Source: an uncultured Alistipes sp.
GTDB lineage: Bacteria; Bacteroidota; Bacteroidia; Bacteroidales; Rikenellaceae
Reading direction: 5' to 3'
Length of the DNA: 42,190 bases
Assembly (NCBI GenBank): GCA_944320685.1
Contig: CALUIK010000010.1
Location: 1 to 42,190 of the forward strand
Shown: positions 25,323-34,094 of the stretch, one piece after another
How the letters are laid out: each line of letters begins with the position of its first letter
Position numbering within the stretch: the first letter of the stretch is position 1
Notes under the pieces: model-generated
Told to the model about the DNA's origin: nothing
The model's database searches: none
The model's input: the letters and a program-made list of their open reading frames with translations, nothing else
Program-made: the position numbers and the translations under genes

Positions 25323-26771
25323 ATGAAGATAAAGTCGAAAATCTTCTTCACGGCGCTTGCCGTGGCCGTGGCGGGCCGTGCGCTTGCGGGCGGCATCCTC
25401 ACCAATACGAACCAGAGCGTGGCATTCCTGCGCCACATAGCGCGCGGCGTTACGCTCGACGCCGACGCCCCGTACTACAACCCTGCGGGCACGGCCTTCA
25501 TGGATGACGGCTGGATGCTGTCGCTCAATATCCAAAGCGCCTTCATGACCCGTATCACCACCACCGACTATGCCCCCTTCGCCATGAATGCCGCACATAT
25601 CGGCGTGGCGTCGCACCGCTACGAGGGCGATATCGTCTCGCCGTGCGTACCCAACGTCTACGCCACATACAAGCGCAACCGCTGGGCCGTGTTCTTCTCG
25701 GCTGGCGTGACGGGAGGCGGCGGCCGCGTCAAGTTCCGCGACGGTCTGGGGTCGTTCGAGCAGCCATTCGCCGTGCTGCCCTCGGCCATCACGTCGCTCG
25801 GTTCGGCCTATGGCATTTCGGCATCGCAATACTCTATGGACTGCTCGTTCCGCGGCCTCACGATGAACCTCTCGGGGCAGATAGGCGCCTCGTACCGCAT
25901 AACCGACTGGTTGTCGGCGTCGGCGATGGTGCGCCTGCACTATGCGCGTAACCGCTACGACGGACATATCACCGACATCATGGTCAACCCTACGGGCGCG
26001 GCCTTCGGTTTCGACGGCGGCATGATGCGTGCCGACGCCTTCTTCACGGCGGTGGCCGGAGCGTTGCAGGGGGTGGATCCCGAGCTTGCGGGCATGGCGG
26101 CGGCGTATGCGCAGCGTACGGGCGACATATATGTCGACTGCATACAGAAGGCGTGGGGTGTGAGCCCCGTGTTGGCGCTCTATTTTCGCAAGGGAGCGTG
26201 GTCGGCCAGCGCGCGCTATGAGTTCATAGCGCCGATGACACTCGAAAACCACACCGAGCGCGACGATCTGGGGGCGTATCAGGACGGTGCCGAGACCCCG
26301 AACGACATACCCGCGTTGTTGAGCGTGGCCGTGGGCCGCTCGTTCGCCGGCGAACGCGTGCGTGTGACGGCCGAATACCACTACTTCTTCGACAAGCAGG
26401 CCGACATGGTGGACGGCAAGCAGGGCAGGATCGACGCCGGTACGGCCGAGTACCTGCTTGGCGCCGAGTACGACATATCGCCCAAGTTCACCGTGAGCGC
26501 GGGCGTGCAGCGCACGGTATACAGTACGCAGGACGCCTACTTCAGCGACGTGAACCATGTGTTGAGCGCCACGTCGGTAGGCTTCGGCGGCGCATGGAAC
26601 ATCAGCGGCAGGCTGCGCCTCAATGCGGGTTACTTCATCTCGTTCTACGACAAGCGCTCCGTCGGGAGCGTCGTCGAGACGCTCGCCGGCAATGTCCCCG
26701 CCACGACGCTCTACGACCGCCGCAGCGGCGTGCTGGGTGTGGGCCTCGACCTGAAGTTCGGACATCGGTAG
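25323..26771 (+). CDS. OmpP1/FadL-family outer-membrane protein
   Basis: The 482-residue product has a signal peptide (about 1-22, ending ALAG). The FadL/OmpP1 N-terminal hatch motif follows (DADAPYYNPAGTAFMDDGW, about 46-64, with the typical NPAG). The rest alternates as a 14-strand-type barrel and ends GVGLDLKFGHR. Family members import long-chain fatty acids or other hydrophobic molecules across the outer membrane; the ligand here is unknown. A second member lies at 38591-40237, so the window has two divergent FadL-type genes. A terminator-like hairpin lies about 90 bases downstream. Confidence 0.9.
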   Translation: MKIKSKIFFTALAVAVAGRALAGGILTNTNQSVAFLRHIARGVTLDADAPYYNPAGTAFMDDGWMLSLNIQSAFMTRITTTDYAPFAMNAAHIGVASHRYEGDIVSPCVPNVYATYKRNRWAVFFSAGVTGGGGRVKFRDGLGSFEQPFAVLPSAITSLGSAYGISASQYSMDCSFRGLTMNLSGQIGASYRITDWLSASAMVRLHYARNRYDGHITDIMVNPTGAAFGFDGGMMRADAFFTAVAGALQGVDPELAGMAAAYAQRTGDIYVDCIQKAWGVSPVLALYFRKGAWSASARYEFIAPMTLENHTERDDLGAYQDGAETPNDIPALLSVAVGRSFAGERVRVTAEYHYFFDKQADMVDGKQGRIDAGTAEYLLGAEYDISPKFTVSAGVQRTVYSTQDAYFSDVNHVLSATSVGFGGAWNISGRLRLNAGYFISFYDKRSVGSVVETLAGNVPATTLYDRRSGVLGVGLDLKFGHR

Positions 26772-26863
26772 CGCGTTATGCCCTCAGACGTCGCGCCCCT
26801 CGCGCGCGTCACCTCGGACGACACATCGAAAACTCTGTGTGGAACATCATTATATGCCTTTTC

Positions 26864-26895
26864 ACGGCCGTGCCCGGTGCGACACGGCCGTTTTC
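26864..26895 (+). terminator. Terminator-like hairpin after the OmpP1/FadL gene
   Basis: ACGGCCGTG (26864-26872) pairs with CACGGCCGT (26883-26891) around a 10-base loop, followed by TTTTC. A competing stem, GACACGGCC (26881-26889) with GGCCGTGTC (26906-26914), uses the same bases. Confidence 0.6.
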
Positions 26896-26936
26896 TTGCC
26901 ACAGGGGCCGTGTCATGCCACGGGAACGAAAGATTT

Positions 26937-26968
26937 TTTGCTTTTTTGCGCGTTATTTGCTACCTTTG
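26937..26968 (+). promoter_or_regulatory. Promoter of mqnA
   Basis: TTTG at 26937-26940, exactly 20 bases, then TACCTTTG at 26961-26968. The leader to the ATG at 27033 is about 58 bases. Confidence 0.75.
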
Positions 26969-27032
26969 TGTGTCAAAATAATGGCCGGAGGGCCGAATTG
27001 TTTGGTTGTTAATTTATTAGGGGTATTTATGG

Positions 27033-27806
27033 ATGATGGTCACCACTCCTCGCATAGCGGCAGTGTCGTATCTGAATACGATACCATTCATCTATGGTAT
27101 CCGTCACGAGGGTAGCCTTCGTGCCGACCTTCTGCTTGCCCCTCCTGCCGATTGTGTCGTCAACTACGCCGAAGGGCGGGCCGATATAGCGCTCATCCCC
27201 GTTGCGGCCGTGCCGCAGATGAAATCCACGAATATCATAACCGACTACTGCATCGGGGCCTCGGGTCCCGTGCGTACTGTCGCCGTCATGTCGAACAGCC
27301 CCATAGAACGGGTGCGCCGCATCTTCCTCGATGCGCACTCGCGTACGTCGGTGCAGTTGACGGGTTATCTGGCGGCGCGCAAGTGGAACATCGCCCCCGA
27401 GTGGCACCCGCTTACCGACTACTCGACCATAGCGGAGGCCCGCATCGACGACGCCTTCCTGCTCATAGGCGACAAGGTATTCGACCACGAGGGGCTGTTC
27501 GCCCATACATATGATCTGGCAGAGGAGTGGAAGCAGCTGACAGGCATGCCCTTTGCCTTTGCTCTGTGGGTTGCGCGCAAGGGTACCTCCTACGAGGTGA
27601 TCGATGCGCTGGAGCGGTCGCTCACGCTGGGTGTGGAATCCATATACGAGGCTATCGTCGAGGGCGGCTACGATCAAAAGCCCTACGACGCCTATGACTA
27701 TCTGACACACAACATCGACTTCATATTCAATGCCGAGAAACATGCGGCTCTGCAAAAGTTCTGGGATTCGGGCATTCGTGTAACGCCCCGATCCAACCCG
27801 GGTTGA
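27033..27806 (+). CDS. mqnA: Chorismate dehydratase, menaquinone futalosine pathway
   Basis: The 257-residue cytosolic enzyme removes water from chorismate to give 3-(enolpyruvyl)benzoate, the first committed step of futalosine-route menaquinone synthesis. The family start is clear (AAVSYLNTIPFIYGI, about 9-23), as are the substrate-lobe blocks PADCVVNYAEGRADIALIPV (about 38-57) and DDAFLLIGDKVF. MqnA and MqnD share a fold; VSYLNTIPF and the IPVAAV region favour MqnA. ATG 27033 is followed by a second ATG, so the start could be one codon later. No other mqn gene is in the window; the gene has its own promoter and is followed 107 bases later by corA. Confidence 0.88.
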   Translation: MMVTTPRIAAVSYLNTIPFIYGIRHEGSLRADLLLAPPADCVVNYAEGRADIALIPVAAVPQMKSTNIITDYCIGASGPVRTVAVMSNSPIERVRRIFLDAHSRTSVQLTGYLAARKWNIAPEWHPLTDYSTIAEARIDDAFLLIGDKVFDHEGLFAHTYDLAEEWKQLTGMPFAFALWVARKGTSYEVIDALERSLTLGVESIYEAIVEGGYDQKPYDAYDYLTHNIDFIFNAEKHAALQKFWDSGIRVTPRSNPG

Positions 27807-27913
27807 AGGGGGTGACCGCCTCTGCGACGGTGACTCTCGGCTGCGGTTGTGATGTGTCTGCCTGCCGCCGGCCTTCAGTAAACAAGGAGTTCAACCCGTA
27901 AACTTTAGCAGCA

Positions 27914-28894
27914 ATGATTACCATATATCTCAAGCAGTACAACAAAATCATCCGCAATGCCGAGCCCGAGCTTCTGGACAATCTGGGTTATGACGACATC
28001 CTGTGGATCGACTTGATGGCGCCCTCGATCAAGGAGCAGAAGGCTGTCGAGAACTTCATGGAGGAGAGTCTGCAGACCAAGCAGCAGGTCGAGGAGATCG
28101 AGTCTACATCGAAATATTCCGAGACCGAGAACTCGATCATCTCCAACACCAATTTCTTCCTTCCCGGCGGCGAGAGCTTCTCGGTGGAGCCGGTGTCGTT
28201 CATCATATCGAACGAGGGTGTGCTGGTGTCGGTTCGCAACTCCGAGTCGCGCACGTTCCGCGAGACGGAGAAGCGGCTGCAGATGAACTACCGCAGCTAC
28301 TCGACCGGATACCATATCTTCATCACGCTGCTGGAGGTGCGCATCGACTTCGATGCCGACATCGTGGAGCTTGTCTCGAAGCAGGTTGCGGCGCTGAGCA
28401 AAGCCATCAACACCGAGGATTCGATTGACAAGGCCGTCATACACCGCATCAACGCCCTGCAGGAGAACACGATGGTGCTGCGCGAGAATATATTCGACCG
28501 CCAGCGTACGCTCTCCAATATCCTGCGCAGCGAACGCTTCCCGAACGATGTCTATCCGCGCCTGCAGCTCATGCTCAAGGATGTCAATTCGCTTATCAAC
28601 CACGCCGACTTCAGTTTCCAGCGTCTGGACTACATACAGGATTCGGCTTTGGGCCTGATCAACATCGAGCAGAACGAGATCGTCAAGATATTCTCGATCG
28701 CGGCGGTGATCTTCCTGCCGGCGACGCTCATAGCAAGTATCTATGGCATGAACTTCAAGGCCATGCCCGAACTGGACTGGGTGATCGAGGCGGGGGGGCA
28801 TGTCATCCCCGCGGGATATATATTCGCCGTGTGCCTGATGATCTTCGTCTCATGCTTCACGTTCTGGTTCTTCAAGTTCAAGAAATGGCTGTAG
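27914..28894 (+). CDS. corA: CorA-family magnesium/divalent-cation transporter
   Basis: The 326-residue inner-membrane protein has a long cytosolic N-terminal alpha/beta and helical funnel domain (about 1-260). Two C-terminal membrane helices follow, with the signature YGMNFKAMPEL after the first (GMN near residues 277-279). The C-terminus is basic (FKFKKWL). CorA forms pentameric channels for Mg2+, and relatives carry Co2+ or Ni2+; the GMN motif is the ion entry filter. A terminator lies 81 bases downstream. Confidence 0.95.
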   Translation: MITIYLKQYNKIIRNAEPELLDNLGYDDILWIDLMAPSIKEQKAVENFMEESLQTKQQVEEIESTSKYSETENSIISNTNFFLPGGESFSVEPVSFIISNEGVLVSVRNSESRTFRETEKRLQMNYRSYSTGYHIFITLLEVRIDFDADIVELVSKQVAALSKAINTEDSIDKAVIHRINALQENTMVLRENIFDRQRTLSNILRSERFPNDVYPRLQLMLKDVNSLINHADFSFQRLDYIQDSALGLINIEQNEIVKIFSIAAVIFLPATLIASIYGMNFKAMPELDWVIEAGGHVIPAGYIFAVCLMIFVSCFTFWFFKFKKWL

Positions 28895-28974
28895 CGGCGC
28901 CGTGCCCGACCGCGCGCGAGGCTGCGGGACGGTGGGGCGGAACGATGAAAAAAACGTTTGCCGGAATATATATT

Positions 28975-29004
28975 TTGCGCGGAGGAGGCCCGCGCAATTT
29001 TTTT
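28975..29004 (+). terminator. Intrinsic terminator of corA
   Basis: TTGCGCGG (28975-28982) pairs perfectly with CCGCGCAA (28990-28997) around a 7-base loop, followed by seven T. Confidence 0.87.
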
Positions 29005-29078
29005 GCGGTGCGTCCCCTGTGAGGTGGCGGGGCGCGGCATGCCGCGGAAAGAGTGTTCGTATTGTGATTTTTTATGGT

Positions 29079-29086
29079 TATATTTG
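29079..29086 (+). promoter_or_regulatory. -7 element for the moxR-bat operon
   Basis: TATATTTG is a perfect TAnnTTTG. There is no strong -33 element at the usual distance (TTCG at 29055-29058 is the best). Confidence 0.5.
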
Positions 29087-29264
29087 CAATAATAAAATTG
29101 CGGGCTGCGTTATGTAAGGAACACAAGTTGTAAAAAAGGCAACATGCCCGATGCATGGCCCTTGAGGCATAAAGGATGAAAAACTGTTAAAAAAGATATA
29201 ACAAACGATCGGGCCGACCAATCCGCCGCCGCGGCGGGGCCGGACACAAAAAGAAGAGACACGT

Positions 29265-30263
29265 ATGAGTGAAGTAATCAACATCAAGGAACTCAACGAA
29301 CGCATCGAGCGCGAGAGCGTCTTCGTCGATACTCTCCGCACGGAGATGGGAAAGGTTATCGTCGGTCAGAGCCATCTGGTCGACACTCTTTTGATAGGGC
29401 TTCTGTCCAACGGACATATCCTTCTGGAGGGAGTTCCGGGCCTGGCCAAGACACTGGCCATAACGACGCTGGCGAAGGCCGTGGATGCAGACTTCGCCCG
29501 CATACAGTTCACGCCCGACCTGTTGCCCGCCGACCTTATCGGTACGCTGATCTACTCGCAGAAGACCGAGGAGTTCATCGTGCGCAAGGGCCCCGTTTTC
29601 GCCAACTTCGTGCTGGCGGATGAGATCAACCGATCTCCGGCGAAGGTGCAGAGCGCCTTGCTGGAGGCGATGCAGGAGCGTCAGGTCACCATCGGCGAGC
29701 AGACCTACCGCCTGCCCGAGCCGTTTCTCGTGCTGGCTACGCAGAACCCGCTGGAGCAGGAGGGCACCTACCCGCTGCCCGAGGCGCAGGTCGACCGTTT
29801 CATGCTCAAGGTCAAGATATCGTACCCCAAGAAGCAGGAGGAGCGCGAGATCGTACGCATGAACCTCACGGGCACCGTCGGCAAGAGCGTTGCGAAGGTT
29901 ATCACGCCCGAGGATATAGTGAAGGCGCGTTCGGTGGTCGAGGACGTATATATGGACGAGAAGATCGAGAAGTACATCGTCGACATCATCTTTGCCACGC
30001 GCGAGCCTGCGGAGTACAGCCTCGATAAGCTGCAGCCGCTGATCGCCTACGGCGGGTCGCCGCGTGCAAGCATATCGCTGGCCAAGGCTGCTCGTGCCTA
30101 CGCCTTCATCCGTCGCCGCGGCTACGTCATTCCGGAGGACGTGCGCGCCGTCTGCCACGACGTCCTGCGCCACCGTATCGGTCTGACGTACGAGGCCGAG
30201 GCCGAGAACATCACGTCGGAGCAGATCATAACCGAGATACTGAACAACGTCATAGTGCCGTAG
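29265..30263 (+). CDS. MoxR-family AAA+ ATPase
   Basis: The 332-residue cytosolic ATPase has Walker A at EGVPGLAKT (55-63), Walker B at FVLADEINRSP (about 114-124) and the MoxR block ATQNPLEQEGTYPLPEAQVD. MoxR ATPases act with VWA-domain partners as chaperone-like remodelers; in Bacteroidota the operon is linked to aerotolerance and envelope stress. It leads a six-gene run with four-base gaps or ATGA overlaps between most members. Length and motifs are complete. Confidence 0.96.
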   Translation: MSEVINIKELNERIERESVFVDTLRTEMGKVIVGQSHLVDTLLIGLLSNGHILLEGVPGLAKTLAITTLAKAVDADFARIQFTPDLLPADLIGTLIYSQKTEEFIVRKGPVFANFVLADEINRSPAKVQSALLEAMQERQVTIGEQTYRLPEPFLVLATQNPLEQEGTYPLPEAQVDRFMLKVKISYPKKQEEREIVRMNLTGTVGKSVAKVITPEDIVKARSVVEDVYMDEKIEKYIVDIIFATREPAEYSLDKLQPLIAYGGSPRASISLAKAARAYAFIRRRGYVIPEDVRAVCHDVLRHRIGLTYEAEAENITSEQIITEILNNVIVP

Positions 30264-30267
30264 TGCC

Positions 30268-31152
30268 ATGCAGGAGAACGAGAACGATATCCTCAAGCGG
30301 GTCCGCAAAATCGAGATCAAGACGCGCGGCCTGTCGAACGAGATCTTCGCCGGAAAGTACCATACGGCTTTCCGCGGGCGGGGCATGTCGTTTTCGGAGG
30401 TGCGCGAGTACCGTGCCGGCGACGACGTGCGCGACATAGACTGGAATGTCACGGCGCGCTCGACGAAGCCCCATATCAAGATCTACGAGGAGGAGCGCGA
30501 ACTGACGATGATGCTTCTGATCGACGTGAGCGGCTCGCGTATGTTCGGTACGGGCGAGCGGCTGAAGAAGAGTGTCGTTACCGAGATCGCGGCGGTGCTG
30601 GCCTTCTCTGCGGCGCAGAACAACGACAAGGTGGGATGCATCTTCTTCTCGGACCGCGTCGAGAAGTTCATCCCGCCGAAAAAGGGCCGCAGCCATATCC
30701 TGATGATCATACGTGAGCTGGTGAAGTTCCGCCCCGAGTCGCAGGGCACGGCCATAGCCGAGGCTGTGCGCTACCTCACCAACGTCAACAAGAAGCGTTG
30801 CACGGCCTTCATCCTGTCGGATTTCATCGACTCGGCGCGCGACCGCAACGCGCTGGACGATGCGCTGAAGATCGCGGGAGGCAGACACGATATTGTGGGT
30901 ATACGCGTCTGGGACAAGCGTGAGGCCGATATCCCCGACGTGGGCATCGTCGAGCTTCAGGATGCCGAGACGGGCGCGAAGCAGTGGGTCGACACTTCGT
31001 CGGCGCGTGTGCGCGAGCACTACGCCGAGAGATGGCGGCAGCGGGACGAGGCTATCCGCGAGACGCTCCGCCGCAACCGCATCGACACGGCCATGGTATC
31101 CACCGAGGGCGATTATGTGGTGGAATTGATTAAACTGTTCAAGCAACGATGA
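30268..31152 (+). CDS. DUF58 protein with VWA-like fold, MoxR partner
   Basis: The 294-residue cytosolic protein has the DUF58 core YRAGDDVRDIDWNVTARST (48-66), followed by a VWA-like domain with a metal-site motif DVSGS (86-90). DUF58 proteins follow moxR almost everywhere and are thought to link the ATPase to membrane VWA proteins. ATG 30268 lies four bases after the moxR stop, and its own stop overlaps the next start (ATGA at 31149-31152), so translation is probably coupled. Confidence 0.92.
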   Translation: MQENENDILKRVRKIEIKTRGLSNEIFAGKYHTAFRGRGMSFSEVREYRAGDDVRDIDWNVTARSTKPHIKIYEEERELTMMLLIDVSGSRMFGTGERLKKSVVTEIAAVLAFSAAQNNDKVGCIFFSDRVEKFIPPKKGRSHILMIIRELVKFRPESQGTAIAEAVRYLTNVNKKRCTAFILSDFIDSARDRNALDDALKIAGGRHDIVGIRVWDKREADIPDVGIVELQDAETGAKQWVDTSSARVREHYAERWRQRDEAIRETLRRNRIDTAMVSTEGDYVVELIKLFKQR

Positions 31153-32261
31153 GACATTCCGTTTTCCCTATATTGCTCGCCGCGCTGGCGGCGACGGCCT
31201 TCGGGGCGCGTGCCGACGATCTGCCGGCGCCCTCCGTCGACGACAATGCCCCCGTTGTACGGGGCAGCGTCGAACCCGACTCGATAGGCATAGGCGACCG
31301 TTTCGTATATTCGATAGAGGTGGACAAGGATCTGGTGCAGGGTGTCTTCTTCCCGTCGTTCGGGGGTGAGGGGGCGGCGCCATACACGCTCATCGAAGAT
31401 ATGCCTGTCGATACGCTCAAGCGCGACGGCCGCCGCATGACACTTCGCAAACGTTACCTGCTTGGGGCCTTCGAGGAGGGCATCCACCGCGTCGTGCCGC
31501 AGGTGATGTATGCCGACAAGAATATAGTCGATACGCTGTACGGCGCCGATACGGTAGACCTGCTGGTTACGACTTTCCAGATCGACTCGACGTCGCACTC
31601 GATCTTCGACATTAAGCCGCAGAAGACGCTGCCTTTCCGTATGGGCGAGATCACGGGATATATCAAGTGGGTGATTGCGGCGTTGCTCGTCATTGCGACG
31701 CTGGTCTACGCCCTGCGGCGTGTGCTGGCGCATTACGGCCGCTCACTGCGCGACATGTTCCGTCCGGCGCCGCCGCAGCCGCCCCATGTGGCCGCCTTCG
31801 CCGCGCTGGAGAAGTTGCGCGCGGAACGCCTGTGGCAGCAGGGAAAACATAAGCAGTATTATTCGGCGCTGACGGATATTCTGCGCACCTATCTGGTGGG
31901 ACAGTTCGGTATAGGTGCCATGGAGATGACTTCCGACGAGATCATCGATGCGGTGCGCGGTGTCGACCTGCCGCAGAAGAGCTCGATGGATCTGACGCAG
32001 ATCCTGCGTGAGGCGGATCTCGTGAAGTTCGCCAAGGCGGCACCCGATGCCGAGGAGAACGAGGCGGCATACCGCGCCGCATGGGACTTCGTCGAGCAGA
32101 CAAAGCCCGAGGAACCGGAACCCGAAGAGGATGCCGCGGCAGTACCGGTATCTGCTGCGGAGACCCCCGCGGCGGATGTGCAGGAGCCCACAGCCGAGAC
32201 CAAGGATAGCGGCACGATGCCGCAGGATGAAGAAAAGAACGCAAAGCAGAGCGAGTTATGA
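31149..32261 (+). CDS. Signal-anchored membrane protein of the moxR-bat operon
   Basis: The 370-residue product has a signal peptide (about 1-23). A beta-rich extracytoplasmic domain follows (about 30-165), with the shape of Ig-like BatD-type domains (SIGIGDRFVYSIEV, then MPVDTLKRDGRRM). There is one membrane helix (about 178-194) and then a cytosolic helical domain. The last 50 residues are a very acidic, Pro/Ala/Glu-rich tail. In Bacteroidota a protein of this kind sits between DUF58 and the VWA genes; DUF4381-like is the closest label I can give. It may supply the BatD-like part in this operon, which is an inference. ATGA overlaps occur at both ends. Confidence 0.7.
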   Translation: MRHSVFPILLAALAATAFGARADDLPAPSVDDNAPVVRGSVEPDSIGIGDRFVYSIEVDKDLVQGVFFPSFGGEGAAPYTLIEDMPVDTLKRDGRRMTLRKRYLLGAFEEGIHRVVPQVMYADKNIVDTLYGADTVDLLVTTFQIDSTSHSIFDIKPQKTLPFRMGEITGYIKWVIAALLVIATLVYALRRVLAHYGRSLRDMFRPAPPQPPHVAAFAALEKLRAERLWQQGKHKQYYSALTDILRTYLVGQFGIGAMEMTSDEIIDAVRGVDLPQKSSMDLTQILREADLVKFAKAAPDAEENEAAYRAAWDFVEQTKPEEPEPEEDAAAVPVSAAETPAADVQEPTAETKDSGTMPQDEEKNAKQSEL

Positions 32262-33040
32262 GACGACAGATAGCATGTATTTTGCTGGCGCTGACGGCGG
32301 TCGCATGTCTCGGGGCGACGGCCTCGGCACAGCGTATGCCCGAGCGGTCGCTCGTGCGCAAGGGCAACCGTCAGTTTGCCCGCGAGCGTTACGACTTGAG
32401 TGCCGACAGCTACAGGCGGGCGATGGAGAGCGCGCCGGGGAACTTCGAGGCGACGTACGATCTGGGCAATGCGATGGTCCGCACCGAGCAGTACGACAAG
32501 GCGGAGCAGTTGCTGACGGCTGCGGCTGCGGATTCCCTGCAGAGCGACGCGGACCGAGCCGAGGCATATTACAATCTGGGCAATGCGCAGTTTGCGCAGC
32601 AGAAGCTCAAGGAGGCGCTGGCGAGCTACCGTCGGTCACTGGAACTGAACCCTGCGGACATGGAGGCCAAGTACAACTATGCCTATACGAAGAAACTGCT
32701 CGACAACCAGGACCAGAATCAGAATCAGGATCAGAACCAAAACCAAGACCAGAATCAGGACCAGAACCAGAACCAAAACCAAAATCAAGACCAGAACCAG
32801 AACCAGAATCAAGACCAGAACGGCCGGAACGATCAAGATAACGGCGAGGGTCAGGACGACCGGAAGGATGGCGATGGCGACGGGGATGAACAGCATGGCG
32901 AGGGACGTCCCCGCAGCGGCATGAGCCAGCAACAGCAGGAGCAGCTGCTCGACGCCATACAGGCGCAGGAGGACAAGACGCAGGACAAGATCGACGAGAA
33001 GAAGAAGGGTATCGTGATCAAGGGCCGCAAGAACTGGTGA
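32258..33040 (+). CDS. TPR protein with Q/N/D-rich linker, BatC-like
   Basis: The 260-residue product has an N-terminal signal (about 1-24). TPR repeats cover about residues 32-148 (YDLGNAMVRTEQYDKAEQLL, then YYNLGNAQFAQQKLKEALAS). An almost pure Asn/Gln/Asp stretch (about 150-188) and a Gly/Asp-rich segment follow, and then a conserved C-terminal helix (QLLDAIQAQEDKTQDKI, about 229-245). This matches BatC-type TPR proteins, which associate with BatA and BatB. In the usual Bacteroides order batC follows batB; here it precedes batA. Its ATG overlaps the preceding stop. Confidence 0.82.
   Translation: MRRQIACILLALTAVACLGATASAQRMPERSLVRKGNRQFARERYDLSADSYRRAMESAPGNFEATYDLGNAMVRTEQYDKAEQLLTAAAADSLQSDADRAEAYYNLGNAQFAQQKLKEALASYRRSLELNPADMEAKYNYAYTKKLLDNQDQNQNQDQNQNQDQNQDQNQNQNQNQDQNQNQNQDQNGRNDQDNGEGQDDRKDGDGDGDEQHGEGRPRSGMSQQQQEQLLDAIQAQEDKTQDKIDEKKKGIVIKGRKNW
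32705..32821 (+). repeat. Asn/Gln/Asp codon repeat in the TPR gene
   Basis: About 39 consecutive codons for only Gln, Asn and Asp, with an irregular D-Q-N-Q-N-Q period of roughly 12-18 bases. Synonymous codons are mixed (CAG/CAA, AAC/AAT), so the protein composition seems selected, while the tract could still slip. Confidence 0.9.
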
Positions 33041-33106
33041 CGCTCTGCGGCAACATGAGGCTCCGCCGTTGCGGCCGCAGCGGCGGGCGGTAAGAGATAC
33101 GAAAAC

Positions 33107-34093
33107 ATGAGATTCGCAAATCCATATCTTTTGTGGCTGTTGGTGCTTCTTGCACCGATGATAGCCTATTACATCTATCGCACGCTTCAGGGCGGCGCGG
33201 CCATACGCATCTCTACGATCGAGGGTGTGCGCCGTGCGCCGCGGACGCTGCGTTATTGGCTGCGGCATGCTCCTTTCGTGTTGAGGTGTGCGGCCTATGC
33301 GCTGCTGGCGGTGGCGCTGGCGCGGCCGCAGGATGTCGACGAGCAGCGCCGTTCGAGCGCCGAGGGTATCGACATAATGCTGTCGATCGACGTTTCGGGA
33401 TCGATGCTGGCGCGCGACTTCAAGCCCGACCGTATCACCGCGGCGAAGGAGGTGGCCGGCAAGTTCATCGCCGACCGTTACGGCGATCGTCTGGGCCTTG
33501 TCGTCTTCGCGGGCGAGGCCTTCACTCAGAGCCCCCTGACTACCGACCAGAGTACGCTGCAGACGATGCTCGCGCGCATCCGCAGCGGCATCATCGAGGA
33601 CGGTACGGCCATAGGCAACGGACTGGCTACGGCGATAAACCGTCTGCGTGAGAGCGATGCCAAGAGCAAGGTGATAATCCTGCTTACGGACGGAGTGAAC
33701 AACCGCGGCGAGATCGCGCCGCTGATGGCGGCCGACATTGCCGCCGACATGGGCATAAAGGTCTACACGATAGGTGTCGGCACGCGGGGCAAGGCCCCAT
33801 ATCCCGTGGTGGACATGTTCGGCAACATGTCGTTTCAGCCGATGGATGTCGAGATCGACGAGAATACGCTCGAAGGTATCGCCGAGCGCACGGGCGGACG
33901 CTATTTCCGCGCTACGGACAACGACAAGCTGCAGTCGATATACGACGAGATAAACCAACTCGAGAAGAGCAAGGTCGAGGTAACCGACTATACGGTCTAT
34001 CACGAGCGTTTCCTTGCGCTGCTGCTGGCGGCGCTGGGCGTGCTGCTGCTCGAGTTCCTCTTTACGAACATAATACTTAAACGCATCCCCTGA
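33107..34093 (+). CDS. batA: BatA-like membrane VWA protein
   Basis: The 328-residue product has two N-terminal membrane helices (about 7-25 and 55-72). A VWA domain follows with a complete MIDAS site: DVSGS (Asp95, Ser97, Ser99) and the later LLTDGVNN. A C-terminal helix (about 303-325) re-enters the membrane. BatA-type proteins are periplasm-facing, metal-dependent interaction modules working with MoxR. It lies 66 bases after the TPR gene and one base before batB. Confidence 0.9.
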   Translation: MRFANPYLLWLLVLLAPMIAYYIYRTLQGGAAIRISTIEGVRRAPRTLRYWLRHAPFVLRCAAYALLAVALARPQDVDEQRRSSAEGIDIMLSIDVSGSMLARDFKPDRITAAKEVAGKFIADRYGDRLGLVVFAGEAFTQSPLTTDQSTLQTMLARIRSGIIEDGTAIGNGLATAINRLRESDAKSKVIILLTDGVNNRGEIAPLMAADIAADMGIKVYTIGVGTRGKAPYPVVDMFGNMSFQPMDVEIDENTLEGIAERTGGRYFRATDNDKLQSIYDEINQLEKSKVEVTDYTVYHERFLALLLAALGVLLLEFLFTNIILKRIP

Positions 34094-34094
34094 T

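Larger units (their letters stand above)
28895..29264. other. Intergenic region between corA and the moxR-bat operon
   Basis: These 370 bases contain the corA terminator (28975-29004), a plus-strand -7 element (29079-29086) and a leader of about 170 bases before moxR. A GC-rich self-complementary patch lies at about 29222-29238. No gene is seen. Confidence 0.65.

Noticed and set aside
32705..32821. CRISPR-like regular short repeats
   Set aside because: Units are short and imperfect, without unique spacers, and are in frame as Asn/Gln/Asp codons.
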